DNA of 64,000 nucleotides from JAFGUB01 sp050305515 (GCA_050305515.1 JBNLFL010000010.1:1-64000), one strand, 5' to 3'; positions 33,968-43,678 are shown, counted from the first letter of the stretch. Numbers and translations: made by a program. The notes: generated from the letters alone by a model not told the origin.

Positions 33968-36085
33968 CTAGATGTCGTAGATGAAGGTAACGCTGTTTTT
34001 TGAGGCTTCTTTGCCCCGGTACATGGCACGGTCGGCACGCTGAAAAATTTTGTCATGCGAAGCATCGCGTGCGTCGAAGAGTGTGACACCGATACTGACG
34101 CTGCAGCGATGCGTCAGCGGTTCGACACGTCCGTCGCTGTGCGTGTGTGTCAGATGGTACGGGGCCAAGAGCGTGATGCGGATTTTTTCCGCAATCTCGC
34201 AGGCAATCGTTTCCGTGCGTACGGCATCGGGATTAAGGCCTTCGAGAATAACGATAAATTCGTCACCTCCGAAACGCCCGACCGTATCCACCTCGCGCAC
34301 GCATTTTGAAAGCCGATGTGCGGCTTCGATCAGCAGCAGGTCTCCGACATGATGGCCATGCTTGTCATTGAGCGGTTTGAAGTTGTCGAGATCGAGCATC
34401 ATGAAGGCCCCGAATGTTCCGTTACGCCGTGATGACGCCAGTGCCCGTCCGAGCCGTTCTTCAATCATGCGGCGATTGGGAAGATGGGTCAGGGCATCGA
34501 AATAGGCAAGCTCCCTGATAAGATGCTCGTTTTTGATGCGCTCGGTGATATCGGTTGAGATGCCGCAGAGCGCATAGACGTTGCCATGATCATCGCGAAG
34601 CGGGATTTTAGTGGAAAGAAACGCCGTTGTAACATTTTTTGCTGTGTCGGTATTGATCTCTTCGTGGGTCACCTTGCGCCCCTCTTCAAAGACCGGTCTG
34701 TCATTTTCTCTGAGATTGCGGGCACTTTTTAAATCGAAAAACTCCGAATCCTCATGACCGATAATCGCTTCAAGTGGTTTCTGAAAATAGTCGCACACTT
34801 TTTTATTGGCATAGATGTAGCGGTAATCCCGGTCTTTAATGTAGATGTAGGCGTCAACACTCTCAAGAATGGTATTGAGCTTCTCTTCATTGTGTTTGAG
34901 GCTTTGGGTGCGCTCCTGAATTTTTTGTTCCAGCTGGAGATTGTTTTGATGAATCATCTCGACCATATGGCGAAACTGCAGGGAAAGATCGGCAATCTCA
35001 CCCGAGCCTACCACCGGCGGTATGATATGGTAGTTGCCGCTTCCGATATTGAGCATAAATGTTTTGAGCTGATTGATTGGGCGAAGCAGCAGCGTATGCA
35101 GCATTATGCCCATGACGACAAGGACACTGAAAAAGAGGATGAGCAGAATGGGAAAGAGAGAAAAGCTCTCTATCAGGTCAAGCGCTGTGGTGTCAATGAA
35201 TGTGAGACTGAACCAGTCGATCTCTTTGAGATAAGCAATACCCAGCAGATACTGTTTCCCCTGAAAGTTCACCCAGAGTGTTTTAATGGCATCGGGTGTT
35301 TGCGACAGGGTGTTCATGGCCGTGCGGATTGCTGCCATATCAACAGGATCTTTGATAAGCAGGGAGAGAGTGTTGTGCTGACCGTCTGCCTTCGTGATAC
35401 TGGCATAATCAATCAGTTTCGAGTCGCGTGCCAGTTGAATCGAACCCTGATTGTCAATGAAAAAATTGTGGACACCCTCCTGACCCAGACCCACCGATTC
35501 TTTAAGAAATTGCTCAAAATCGAAACCGGTGCCGATCACTCCCCTCACGTGATTGTTATCGCGAAGCTGTACATTGATCCATACTTTGATGATACCCAGT
35601 TCCGTATCTTTGTTTATGTTAATACTGAAAGGCTTTTTCATTGCAAGGGTATTAAAGAACCAGCGATCGTCCGGACGATCTTTCTGAAGCGTATAGCGAA
35701 GCTGATTGCCTTCAAAACGGTTGTCGCTGTCATTGAAATAGTAGTGGCCGCTTGGCAGCAGGGCTGCAAAATAGCTGTGATCTTCAAAGAGAATGCGGTA
35801 GTGTTCCAGCAGGGCAATGCCGCGCTGAAGCGCCTGCGGGTCTGCTTCGTTTTGACTCATGGCAATGAGATCAGGTTCATGAACCATTTTCTGAACGAGT
35901 TCAAGCTCCTTGATAATGGGTAGCAGGGTACGGTTTTTGTCAAAAATGATCTGTTTCCTGACGAATTTCGTAGCCCAGGTTTCATTAATCTGCGTTTGCA
36001 GTGCACTGGAGTAAAACCAGAGTACGAAAGCGACGAGAAAAAAGACGAGACTCATCAATATAAAAAGTCGTGTTTTAAGTTTCAA
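33968..36085 (-). CDS. Cache-HAMP-PAS-GGDEF diguanylate cyclase
   Basis: A 705-residue membrane protein: helix at about 8-30, a large periplasmic dCache-like sensor (about 30-305), second helix (about 308-335), HAMP (about 335-390), coiled coil, PAS (about 400-520) and a GGDEF domain (intact, about 603-607). It probably makes c-di-GMP in response to a small extracellular ligand. The start is TTG at 36085 (MKLKTRLF) without a strong ribosome site; no better start codon is in frame upstream. It ends ten bases before the dbpA start codon. Confidence 0.85.
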   Translation of the reverse strand: MKLKTRLFILMSLVFFLVAFVLWFYSSALQTQINETWATKFVRKQIIFDKNRTLLPIIKELELVQKMVHEPDLIAMSQNEADPQALQRGIALLEHYRILFEDHSYFAALLPSGHYYFNDSDNRFEGNQLRYTLQKDRPDDRWFFNTLAMKKPFSININKDTELGIIKVWINVQLRDNNHVRGVIGTGFDFEQFLKESVGLGQEGVHNFFIDNQGSIQLARDSKLIDYASITKADGQHNTLSLLIKDPVDMAAIRTAMNTLSQTPDAIKTLWVNFQGKQYLLGIAYLKEIDWFSLTFIDTTALDLIESFSLFPILLILFFSVLVVMGIMLHTLLLRPINQLKTFMLNIGSGNYHIIPPVVGSGEIADLSLQFRHMVEMIHQNNLQLEQKIQERTQSLKHNEEKLNTILESVDAYIYIKDRDYRYIYANKKVCDYFQKPLEAIIGHEDSEFFDLKSARNLRENDRPVFEEGRKVTHEEINTDTAKNVTTAFLSTKIPLRDDHGNVYALCGISTDITERIKNEHLIRELAYFDALTHLPNRRMIEERLGRALASSRRNGTFGAFMMLDLDNFKPLNDKHGHHVGDLLLIEAAHRLSKCVREVDTVGRFGGDEFIVILEGLNPDAVRTETIACEIAEKIRITLLAPYHLTHTHSDGRVEPLTHRCSVSIGVTLFDARDASHDKIFQRADRAMYRGKEASKNSVTFIYDI

Positions 36086-36165
36086 AGGTATGCCATGATG
36101 TCAGTTTAGATGAAGTTGATAATAGCGAAAAGCAGCTTGATTCGTGGCAGTGAGAAGAAAACGGG

Positions 36166-36175
36166 TTACATGTAA
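36166..36175. repeat. TTACATGTAA palindrome, intergenic copy
   Basis: Exact copy 29 bases downstream of the htpG stop codon and upstream of the GGDEF gene. No promoter or terminator hairpin coincides with it. Confidence 0.9.
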
Positions 36176-36203
36176 CGGTAGGTTTTCATGCAACCCGAAC
36201 GCA

Positions 36204-38096
36204 TTAAAGCGCTTTGGCCATGATGCGGTTGAGTTTTGAAATAAACTCCGGCGTATCGTCAAGTTCCATTCCGGCATAGAGCTTGGCCTGATCGAGCAGC
36301 ACATTGGCCGCGTCATTGATGAGGTTGACATCGGCGGAGTCTTTAAGCTTCTGAATCAGAATATGGTTGGGGTTGATCTGCAGGATCGGTTTGATTGTTG
36401 GCAGCTCTTTACCCTGACCGAATTGGCGCATCATCTGAGCCATCATATAATCAGGATCATCTTTGTCCTCTTTGATGGCGACCGGAGAGTCTGTCAGATC
36501 GAAGGTGGTTTCGACTTTTTTTACTTTGTCGCCGAGTTCGGACGTCAGCGCACCGATAAGCCCTTCAAAATCTTTGGATTTCTCTTCCTCGGCTTTTTTC
36601 TCCTCTTCGCTCTCTTCGAATTTCGCGTCATTGACGTTAACGAATTTGTACTCTTTGTACTCATTAACCATCGGGAAGACGATGGTGTCGATCTCTTCGT
36701 TGAGAATCAGAACGTCGAGTCCTTTCGCTTTGAAACGCTCGAGGCTTGGTGAGCTTTTAAGCATGGAGAGGCTCATCTGTCCGGTAATGAAATAGATCTC
36801 TTTTTTCTCTCCATCCACGTTTTTCACGAAAGTTTCGATATCAATTTTTTCAGCGGAGTTGAGGGTATTGAACTGCATGAGTTCCAGAATCTTCTCACGG
36901 TTGCCGTAGTCGCTGTAAAGCCCCTCTTTGAGAACGTTTCCGAACTCTTTGTAGAACTTCTGGTAGGTGTCGTTATCTTTCTCTTTCATTTTTGAGAGTT
37001 CGCCGAGGACTTTTTTAACCGAGGCGTTCTTGATTTTGCTCATGACGGCGTTGGACTGGAGAATCTCGCGGCTGACGTTGAGCGGCAGGTCTTTGGAGTC
37101 GATTACCCCGCGCAGGAAACGCAGGTAGGTTGGCATCAGCTCTTTTTCGTCATCGGTAATGAAAACACGGTTGATGTAGAGCTTGATACCGGGCTGGTAA
37201 TCGACGCGGTAGAGATCCATCGGCGCTTTGGAAGGAATGTAGAAAAGCGTGGTGTATTCGATGGCGCCTTCGGCTTTGTTGTGCATCCAGTTCAGTGGTT
37301 CGGAAGAGTCGTGCGCGATGGACTGGTAGAAATCTTTGTACTCGTCATCTTTGATGTCGGATTTTGAAAGCGTCCAGAGTGCGGAAGCCTTATTGATCTG
37401 CTCGTTTCTGATCTCATTGGAAGAGGGTTTTGTCTCATTGCCTTCGTCATCGCGTTCTGCCGGAATGAAATGCTCTTTGTCCATGAAGATGGGGAACGGA
37501 ATGTGGTTGGAGTACTTTTTGATAATGCTCTCGATGCGGTGCGCTTCGGCAAACTCCGTCTCTTCCTCTTTGAGATGCATCACGATGGTGGTTCCGTGGC
37601 TGTCACGCGCGGCATCGAGAATTTCGTATTCGCCGCCGGCTTCACTAATCCAGAGGTACGCTTTCTCTTCGCCCGCTTTTCTGGAAGTGACTTCGACCTT
37701 GTCGGCTACCATGAATGAAGCATAAAAACCGACACCGAACTGTCCGATGAGTTTGGAGTCGGCTTTCTGATCGCCCGAGAGATTTTCAAGGAATGCCTTG
37801 GTGCCGGATTTGGCAATGGTTCCGAGATTGGCGACAAGGTCTTCGTCGTTCATACCGATACCGCTGTCGCTGACGGTAAGAGTTTTGGCCTCTTTGTCAA
37901 AGGAGATATCGATACGCGGATCGAAACTGATACCCTTGTAGGCCGGGTCGGTCAGAACCAGCATGTTAAGTTTGTCGAGTGCGTCAGAAGCGTTGGAGAC
38001 CAGCTCGCGGAGAAAGATCTCCTTGTTGGAGTAGAGCGAGTGGATCATCAGGTGTAAGAGTTGATTGACTTCGGTCTGAAACTGATGTTTAGCCAT
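36204..38096 (-). CDS. htpG: Hsp90-family chaperone HtpG
   Basis: About 630 residues: ATPase domain with NASDALDKLN, DSGIGM and GQFGVGFYASF; middle domain with NVSREILQ; and a C-terminal dimerisation region. It is full length and intact. The start is the ATG at 38096 (MAKHQFQTEV), preceded by AGGA at seven bases; the open frame extends 21 codons upstream to 38159 but crosses the promoter. A well-formed sigma-70 promoter lies upstream and no CIRCE or other heat-shock element was seen. Confidence 0.96.
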   Translation of the reverse strand: MAKHQFQTEVNQLLHLMIHSLYSNKEIFLRELVSNASDALDKLNMLVLTDPAYKGISFDPRIDISFDKEAKTLTVSDSGIGMNDEDLVANLGTIAKSGTKAFLENLSGDQKADSKLIGQFGVGFYASFMVADKVEVTSRKAGEEKAYLWISEAGGEYEILDAARDSHGTTIVMHLKEEETEFAEAHRIESIIKKYSNHIPFPIFMDKEHFIPAERDDEGNETKPSSNEIRNEQINKASALWTLSKSDIKDDEYKDFYQSIAHDSSEPLNWMHNKAEGAIEYTTLFYIPSKAPMDLYRVDYQPGIKLYINRVFITDDEKELMPTYLRFLRGVIDSKDLPLNVSREILQSNAVMSKIKNASVKKVLGELSKMKEKDNDTYQKFYKEFGNVLKEGLYSDYGNREKILELMQFNTLNSAEKIDIETFVKNVDGEKKEIYFITGQMSLSMLKSSPSLERFKAKGLDVLILNEEIDTIVFPMVNEYKEYKFVNVNDAKFEESEEEKKAEEEKSKDFEGLIGALTSELGDKVKKVETTFDLTDSPVAIKEDKDDPDYMMAQMMRQFGQGKELPTIKPILQINPNHILIQKLKDSADVNLINDAANVLLDQAKLYAGMELDDTPEFISKLNRIMAKAL

Positions 38097-38130
38097 ATGG
38101 TTATCCTTCATATCTGAAATTTTTGAGAGG

Positions 38131-38159
38131 ATTATAGCAAAAAAGGTTAATATGTGCAA
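38131..38159 (-). promoter_or_regulatory. htpG promoter
   Basis: Minus strand TTGCAC (38159-38154), 17-base spacer, TATAAT (38136-38131), about 35 bases before the htpG start codon. This is among the best promoter matches in the window. Confidence 0.7.
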
Positions 38160-38241
38160 ATAAACTCAATATACTTTAGTCATTATCTATAAAGGTTGGT
38201 GATGCTTATCGCTCAATTATACTATTTAAAGAAGCTGCCGC

Positions 38242-38247
38242 TATAAT
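38242..38247 (+). promoter_or_regulatory. -10 box for the PAS/MCP pair
   Basis: TATAAT followed by a second overlapping AT-rich hexamer, about 120 bases before the PAS gene. No -35 box. The rest of this 270-base gap holds only the htpG promoter and a 20-codon open frame at 38281, which I do not consider a gene. Confidence 0.35.
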
Positions 38248-38365
38248 ATAATGTAATAAGATCGAAGCTTTGAAAACAGAATGATGGAATGTTTCTTGCA
38301 TAACAGTGTCATTAATGGTAAAAAAGAGATTTCAAAGAAGTAAATTCAGAGACAGAGGGAATTAG

Positions 38366-38869
38366 GTGAAGAGTCAACCGATACAGAAAGAGCGTACCTT
38401 TCCGAAAGATCAGCTGCTGGTCAGTAAAACGGATCTCAAAGGTAAAATCACATACGCCAATCAGGCATTTATTGAAATAGCAGGATATTCGGAAGCCGAA
38501 CTGATTGGCCAACCGCACAATATCGTACGACATCCCGAGATGCCGAAAATTATTTTCAAAATGCTTTGGGAGTATCTGCAGCGCGGCAGTGAAATACATG
38601 CCTACGTCATCAACTGCGGTAAAGACGGCTCCTATTACTGGGTGCTGGCCAATGTTACGCCTTCTTACGGGATAGACGGCAACATTGTCGGTTATCACTC
38701 TGCGCGGCGTAATCCGGACAAAACACTTCTTGAAAAGGTGGTCAAACCTTTGTATAAAGAGTTGTTGGAACTCGAAAAAAGCGGCGGTATTGCAAAAAGC
38801 GAAGCAAGACTGAATTCATTGTTAAAAGAGAAAGGAATGGAATATGAAGAGTTTATCCTCTCTATCTAA
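38366..38869 (+). CDS. Aer/CetB-like PAS domain protein
   Basis: A 167-residue soluble protein made of one PAS domain of the Aer type: KTDLKGKITYANQAFIEIAGY, then GQPHNIVRHPEMP, the FAD-binding hallmark region of Aer PAS domains, and YYWVLANVTP. It ends with a short coiled coil. It is the probable redox-sensing half of a split energy taxis receptor. The start is GTG at 38366, with GAGGG six bases upstream. Its last 26 bases overlap the MCP gene, as with the cetB-cetA pairs of Campylobacter. Confidence 0.88.
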   Translation: MKSQPIQKERTFPKDQLLVSKTDLKGKITYANQAFIEIAGYSEAELIGQPHNIVRHPEMPKIIFKMLWEYLQRGSEIHAYVINCGKDGSYYWVLANVTPSYGIDGNIVGYHSARRNPDKTLLEKVVKPLYKELLELEKSGGIAKSEARLNSLLKEKGMEYEEFILSI

Positions 38870-40280
38870 AATTCATTATGCCAACTATGCTCATATTGGA
38901 GTTGTAACGGCAGGAATGATTGTTTCGTTTCTCTTTTTTCAGTTTCATTGGGTGACGCTTTTTTTCAATCTGATGAACATTGCCATCGCACTCTATGCCT
39001 ATCGTCATGTACGTATTACGGAACGCAGTATCGCCCACTCTGTTAAAATGGTCTCCGAAGCGTCTCACGGAAATCTGGAAACACGGGAGATCTTTATCCA
39101 GGGCGGAGGTGAACTTGAGAACCTTTCCCATGATCTGAATAATCTGTTTGATGAGATTGAGAGTTTTATTCGGGATATCAATACTTCGATCGAATATGCC
39201 AGCCGGGACAAATACTTTCGCCGGGTCAGTACCGTCGGGCTCAACCCCACTTTTGCCAATACCGGGAAACTGATCAACCGCAGTATTGATGCGATGGAAT
39301 CGGAATATCACAAGAAAGCACAGGAGCTTTTCATTATAGAGATCGAAAAGACCGGGAAAAATTTGACAGAGAATTTCAAAATCATCCAGCAACAGCTACT
39401 TGAAAACAATACCGTGCTTCAAGCGCTTGCCGTTGAATCGCATGAGAGCGCAGCACTCGCGCACTCCAATACCGATGTCGTCAAGATGATGAATGAAAAT
39501 GCCGTTCGACTCAGCGAGATCATTGCAACCAACAATGATGCTGTCGAAGCCCTGACCCAGCGTACAACTGAGATCAGTTCTGTTGTGGAGCTGATCAAAG
39601 ACATTGCTGATCAGACCAATCTGCTTGCACTCAATGCCGCCATTGAAGCTGCCCGCGCCGGTGAACATGGGCGCGGTTTCGCCGTGGTGGCGGATGAAGT
39701 CAGGAAACTGGCTGAAAAAACGCAGAAAGCAACAACAGAGATCGCTATTTCGATTCAGACGCTGCAACAGGAGAGTACCGGTATTTCGGACAATTCCGAA
39801 CATCTGTCGCAAATTGCCTTGCAGACAACAGAGAGTGTTGGCACACTCGACAGTACGCTTGAACGCTTTAACCATACATCCGAATCAGTTCTGAATACAA
39901 GCCTTAACATGCAAAACCGTAATCTGGTCGTACTGGCAAAAATCGATCACATCCTTCTCAAAGCCGATGTCCAGGATTCTCTTGAAAAAGGAAACTTCAG
40001 AGATATTCCGACGCATACCAACTGTAATTTTGGAAAATGGTATGCCAATGAGGGCATGGAAAGTTTTTCAAACGCACCGACGTTTCAGTCCGTTTCAGAA
40101 CCGCATCAACGCTTCCATGCCCTTCTCAAAGAGATTCTCGAGTATGTCAACAAAGAGGATATGCTGAAATTCAAAGAGCAGATCAAGGAAAAATTTGTTG
40201 CGGCCGAAGCGCAGACGACACTACTTTTTACCTTAATGGATCGCATGCTTGAAGAGCAGAACGGCAATCAAAAGCATTAA
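38844..40280 (+). CDS. Methyl-accepting chemotaxis protein with CZB domain (CetA-like)
   Basis: A 478-residue chemoreceptor: two helices close together at about 15-55 with almost no periplasmic loop, a HAMP-like segment, a signalling hairpin containing LLALNAAIEAARAGE, and a C-terminal CZB zinc-binding domain (HTNCNFGKWYANEG, then PHQRFH). With so little periplasmic sequence it must receive its signal from inside, most likely from the PAS protein encoded just before it. The CZB domain suggests added zinc or hypochlorite sensing. Confidence 0.88.
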   Translation: MKSLSSLSKIHYANYAHIGVVTAGMIVSFLFFQFHWVTLFFNLMNIAIALYAYRHVRITERSIAHSVKMVSEASHGNLETREIFIQGGGELENLSHDLNNLFDEIESFIRDINTSIEYASRDKYFRRVSTVGLNPTFANTGKLINRSIDAMESEYHKKAQELFIIEIEKTGKNLTENFKIIQQQLLENNTVLQALAVESHESAALAHSNTDVVKMMNENAVRLSEIIATNNDAVEALTQRTTEISSVVELIKDIADQTNLLALNAAIEAARAGEHGRGFAVVADEVRKLAEKTQKATTEIAISIQTLQQESTGISDNSEHLSQIALQTTESVGTLDSTLERFNHTSESVLNTSLNMQNRNLVVLAKIDHILLKADVQDSLEKGNFRDIPTHTNCNFGKWYANEGMESFSNAPTFQSVSEPHQRFHALLKEILEYVNKEDMLKFKEQIKEKFVAAEAQTTLLFTLMDRMLEEQNGNQKH

Positions 40281-40291
40281 AGATAAGAGCT

Positions 40292-40316
40292 GATGGGCGG
40301 CGTGGGCCTGCCCATC
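40292..40316 (+). terminator. Possible hairpin after the MCP gene
   Basis: GATGGGC and GCCCATC form a 7-bp stem with an 11-base loop, 12 bases past the MCP stop codon. No T-run follows, so Rho-independent termination would be inefficient. The rest of the 210-base gap to truA shows nothing else. Confidence 0.35.
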
Positions 40317-40490
40317 CTCTCAGTAAGCTCAATGCGACAATGTAAGCCTGCTCCAGATTCCATCTGATGTTGTTTATCGTATTTGTAATGAACGGCAGAG
40401 TGGTTTTTAAGGGTTTTATTAAAAATGACGAAAAACTTTTGAGACCCCGATTTTTCGGACGTATACTACCTGCCCCTGAAGACAAAAGGG

Positions 40491-41237
40491 TTACGGAACG
40501 TACAGCGATGCATCGTAGGTAATGCGCGAGAGATACAGACCCGCAGCCGGGGCAAGATGCCGCGAGTGCAGTGCCTGAACGGAAAGCTGTTCAAGCAGCT
40601 GCGTTTCACTCAGAACCCCTTCGGATATCTGCAGCAGAAACCCGCTCATCAGGCGAATCTGGCTGCGTAAAAAGCCGTTGCCCTGAAACTGAAGCACATA
40701 ATAGTCCCGATGGTGATAGCAGCGGGTTTTGAAGATGGTGCGCACACTGCTTTGGGTATCGCTGCCGGTTTTCATGAAATGGACAAAATCGTGTTCGCCT
40801 TCAAAAAGGCGTATGGCATGATGTACGGCCGTAAAATCAAAGTGATCCACGAAGGTAACAAACCGCGCTTCGAACGGATTGGGTGCTTTGGTGCTGATAA
40901 TATAGCGGTAGGTGCGGACTTTCGCACTGTAGCGTGCATGAAAATCGTGGCGGACCTCTTCGATGCGCTTTACATGTAAGGCTGCGGGAAGCTGATGGTT
41001 CAGTGCGGTTTTGAGCTTTCCAAGGTGGTTCCAAAACGGCGGCAGATCCACATGCACGACCTGTCCCGTAGCGTGAACGTCACGGTCGGTGCGTCCCGAT
41101 GCGACGGCAACGGCACGAATTCCCAGATTTCCAAGCACTCTTTGCAGCACTCCCATAACGGTTTCCGACGTGGAGGTCTGCACCTGTGAACCCATAAAAG
41201 CGGAGCCGTCGTAGGCAAGGGTGATCTTGACTCTCAA
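40491..41237 (-). CDS. truA: tRNA pseudouridine(38-40) synthase TruA
   Basis: Modifies U38-U40 in the tRNA anticodon arm. The catalytic aspartate is in SGRTDRDVHATGQ; KITLAYDGSAFMGSQ opens the protein and RSQIRLMSGFLL follows later. The start is uncertain. TTG at 41237 puts the family motif at residue 3 and overlaps the lptF stop (TTGA); an in-frame ATG at 41288 would add 17 residues with no family match. It is the last gene of the glmU operon and carries one TTACATGTAA copy. Confidence 0.92.
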   Translation of the reverse strand: MRVKITLAYDGSAFMGSQVQTSTSETVMGVLQRVLGNLGIRAVAVASGRTDRDVHATGQVVHVDLPPFWNHLGKLKTALNHQLPAALHVKRIEEVRHDFHARYSAKVRTYRYIISTKAPNPFEARFVTFVDHFDFTAVHHAIRLFEGEHDFVHFMKTGSDTQSSVRTIFKTRCYHHRDYYVLQFQGNGFLRSQIRLMSGFLLQISEGVLSETQLLEQLSVQALHSRHLAPAAGLYLSRITYDASLYVP

Positions 41238-42253
41238 AAGCGTGCGACCACCCGTTTGGTGTAGAGCCAGTAGGTGCCTCCGAGCCACAGCAGCGCGACG
41301 ACGGGGATGGTATAAAACAGCAGCATCTCCTGCAGCCCCATAACGGCACCGTAATAGAGTAAAATGGCCAGAAAGAGCGAGAGGTAGACATGCCCCTTCT
41401 GATGGCGTTCATGGATGACACCGACACCGACGATGAAGAAGAGGCTCATCAGCGGAAAGAGGCTCAGCAGGACATCGGTGATGAACATCCTGATCTTGCT
41501 TTTACGCCGGTCGGGGTCGAGCCAGAAGTTGATGGGCGTGCGGTAGGCACGCAGGTCGGTGATGAGCATGTTGTTGATGGACATCTGTTCGAAATTCATC
41601 TGCGAAAGCGTGTCATCGTCGTAGCCGTATCCCGCACCGTCATGCAGGCGCAGCGTCAAAATGCCTTTGTCATTCATGACTTCGGCTTTCTTTGCACCGA
41701 TAAGCAGCTCCTCCTTGGCATCTTTGTGAAAGAGCATCACATCGCCGTAGGTATGGTCTTTGTGAGCCTTGCCGATGTAAAGCAGCCAGTCGCCGAAATT
41801 ATGCCCAAACTCCGAAGCGGAGAGGTTGAAGTTGGCTTCGCTCTGTTTGAGACGCAGAAAGTTCGTGGAGAGTGTTGTGGCGTGCGGAAACATGACAAAA
41901 AAATCGAAGCTCAGCAGCAGGCTCAGCAGCAGTGCCGGTTTGAGCAGCGTTTGCAGAATGAAGCGCGGGCGGATCCCCAGAGAAAAAACAACGACCATTT
42001 CGTTATCGGTCGAGAGTTTGTGCAGCGTCAGGGTTGCCGCCACAAGAAAGGTGACGGGCAGGGTGTAAAAAAACAGTTCGGGGAGGATGAAGAGATAAAG
42101 CTTGAACATCTCCCATACGCTCACCTGAATCACCGAAGTGTAGGTTGCCAGTTTGATCAGGAAGATCACTGACGCAATGGCAAAGAGCGGCAGAAAGATC
42201 GAAAAAAAAAGAACCGTAAAATGCGAGATGATATAGTCGCGCAGTTTATCCAT
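41234..42253 (-). CDS. LptF/LptG-family LPS export permease
   Basis: A 339-residue YjgP/YjgQ protein: three N-terminal helices, a periplasmic beta-jellyroll-like domain (about 125-260), three C-terminal helices. It forms, with its partner and LptB, the ABC machine that pulls LPS from the inner membrane. Only one member is here, so the partner must be elsewhere. It overlaps the prepilin peptidase gene by eight bases and truA by four. Confidence 0.9.
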   Translation of the reverse strand: MDKLRDYIISHFTVLFFSIFLPLFAIASVIFLIKLATYTSVIQVSVWEMFKLYLFILPELFFYTLPVTFLVAATLTLHKLSTDNEMVVVFSLGIRPRFILQTLLKPALLLSLLLSFDFFVMFPHATTLSTNFLRLKQSEANFNLSASEFGHNFGDWLLYIGKAHKDHTYGDVMLFHKDAKEELLIGAKKAEVMNDKGILTLRLHDGAGYGYDDDTLSQMNFEQMSINNMLITDLRAYRTPINFWLDPDRRKSKIRMFITDVLLSLFPLMSLFFIVGVGVIHERHQKGHVYLSLFLAILLYYGAVMGLQEMLLFYTIPVVALLWLGGTYWLYTKRVVARF

Positions 42254-42998
42254 AGAGTGATTCCAGGTATGCCATTATCGGAGCATCGAAAAGAAATACG
42301 ATCCACGTTGCCATGGCAAGAAAAGGGATGAACGGCACCTGAAGGCTCTCTTCGTCCTCATCGTTGCGAAGCAGCAGCATCGCAGGAAGTGCCAGAATCG
42401 CCGAGAGAAAGATGGCGGCAAGGGTAAGTTTGATGCCCAGCAGTGCGCCCATGGTGGCGGCGATCATGATGTCGGCCTCACCCATCGCCTCTTTTTTGAT
42501 AGCGTAGGAGAGATAGAAGCGCAGTAGGGTAAATCCCCCGGCAAAAAGCAGCGCATGGGTGCCGTGCTCTAACAGCATCGGCATGGAAAAGGCACTGAAG
42601 ATGGCCAGTGTCAGTGCCAGAAGATTGAGCGAATCGGGCACCATTTTGTAGTAGAAGTCAATAACCGAGAGTGCCAGCAGCAGTACAAAGACTACGGCAA
42701 TCCCGAGTGTCGGCAGCGCAATGCCGAGCTTCATGAAGGTCACCAGGAAGATGATGCCGCTGAGCAGTTCGACAATGGGATACTGCTTTGAAATGGGAGC
42801 ACCGCAAAAAGCGCATTTACCGCGCAGAAAGAGCCAGGAGAGAATGGGAATGTTGTGCCACGGCTTCAGTTTGGCGTTACATGTAACGCAGTGCGATGCG
42901 GGAAAGACGACGCTCTCCTCCTTGGGTATGCGTATAATCAGGACATTAACGAACGATCCTATCATACTTCCTAATATGAAAACAAAAAGCAGTTCCAC
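42246..42998 (-). CDS. Prepilin peptidase (A24 family)
   Basis: A 250-residue bifunctional leader peptidase and methyltransferase: the N-terminal cytoplasmic loop has the two Cys pairs CVTC and CAFC; catalytic aspartates lie in VIDFYYKMVPD and GEADI (GxxD-type motif). It processes type IV pilins or pseudopilins, so the organism has type IV pilus or competence machinery somewhere. The CVTC codons contain a TTACATGTAA copy (42877). It sits between uppS and lptF with contacting or overlapping ends. Confidence 0.92.
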   Translation of the reverse strand: MELLFVFILGSMIGSFVNVLIIRIPKEESVVFPASHCVTCNAKLKPWHNIPILSWLFLRGKCAFCGAPISKQYPIVELLSGIIFLVTFMKLGIALPTLGIAVVFVLLLALSVIDFYYKMVPDSLNLLALTLAIFSAFSMPMLLEHGTHALLFAGGFTLLRFYLSYAIKKEAMGEADIMIAATMGALLGIKLTLAAIFLSAILALPAMLLLRNDEDEESLQVPFIPFLAMATWIVFLFDAPIMAYLESLYG

Positions 42999-43678
42999 TA
43001 TTTCAATCCCCCGAAGCGCCGTTCAATACTCTGAAACGATTTGATAATGGATTGTAGCTCATTGGTGCTAAAGTCCGGCCAAAGTGTGTCGGTAAAGAAA
43101 AGCTCCGCGTAAGCGGCCTGCCAGAGCATGAAGTTGCTGAGGCGGTGGTCGCCGCCGGTACGAATCAGGATATCAACCTCCTGCGTGGCATCGAGTGCGC
43201 CGTCGATGGTGGCTTCCGTAATTTCAATATTGTTTGATATTAGTTTGTTGATACCGCGGACCAGTTCATCTTTGCTGCCGTAATTGAGCGCGAGCGACTG
43301 CACCATAGCGTTACATGTAAGGGTTTTTTTCTCGACATCACGAATGGTTTTCTGAAGGGATCTGCTAAAGCGGGAGAGGTCGCCGATGGCCTCGAAACGG
43401 ACATTGTTTTCCAGATAAACGTGCAGCTCTTTTTTCAGCCACGAGTCAAGCAGTTTCATCAGAAACTCCACTTCCAGTTTGGGACGTTTCCAGTTTTCCG
43501 TACTGAAGGCGTAGAGGGTCAGGCGCTCGACATCGGGATGATGGGCGCAGAAGGTGGTGATGTCACGGACGATCTCCGCACCTTTTTCGTGGCCTTTGAC
43601 GCGTTGTTCGCCGCGGGCCTGTGCCCAGCGCCCGTTGCCGTCCATGATGAGGGCGAGATGACGGGGCCGGTTGCTCAC
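42998..43678 (-). CDS. uppS: Undecaprenyl diphosphate synthase
   Basis: A 226-residue cis-prenyltransferase making the C55 lipid carrier for peptidoglycan and O-antigen. Motifs: MDGNGRWAQARG with the catalytic Asp, TLYAFSTENWKRP, and IRTGGDHRLSNFMLWQ. It overlaps coaBC by four bases and touches the prepilin peptidase gene by one. One TTACATGTAA copy (43311) is read as LTCNA. Confidence 0.95.
   Translation of the reverse strand: MSNRPRHLALIMDGNGRWAQARGEQRVKGHEKGAEIVRDITTFCAHHPDVERLTLYAFSTENWKRPKLEVEFLMKLLDSWLKKELHVYLENNVRFEAIGDLSRFSRSLQKTIRDVEKKTLTCNAMVQSLALNYGSKDELVRGINKLISNNIEITEATIDGALDATQEVDILIRTGGDHRLSNFMLWQAAYAELFFTDTLWPDFSTNELQSIIKSFQSIERRFGGLK

Noticed and set aside
34754..35923. 389-codon open frame on the + strand
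   Set aside because: Lies entirely antisense to the Cache-HAMP-PAS-GGDEF gene, whose domains are clear; the frame has no domain features and no ribosome site. It is a shadow.
38281..38343. 20-codon ATG frame before the PAS gene
   Set aside because: Too short, with no good ribosome site; could be chance.
38097..38365. Possible heat-shock element (CIRCE/HAIR) at htpG
   Set aside because: No such inverted repeat is visible; only an ordinary sigma-70 promoter.
41390..42172. 260-codon open frame on the + strand
   Set aside because: Antisense to lptF; charged, low-complexity composition typical of a reverse-complement shadow of a membrane protein gene.
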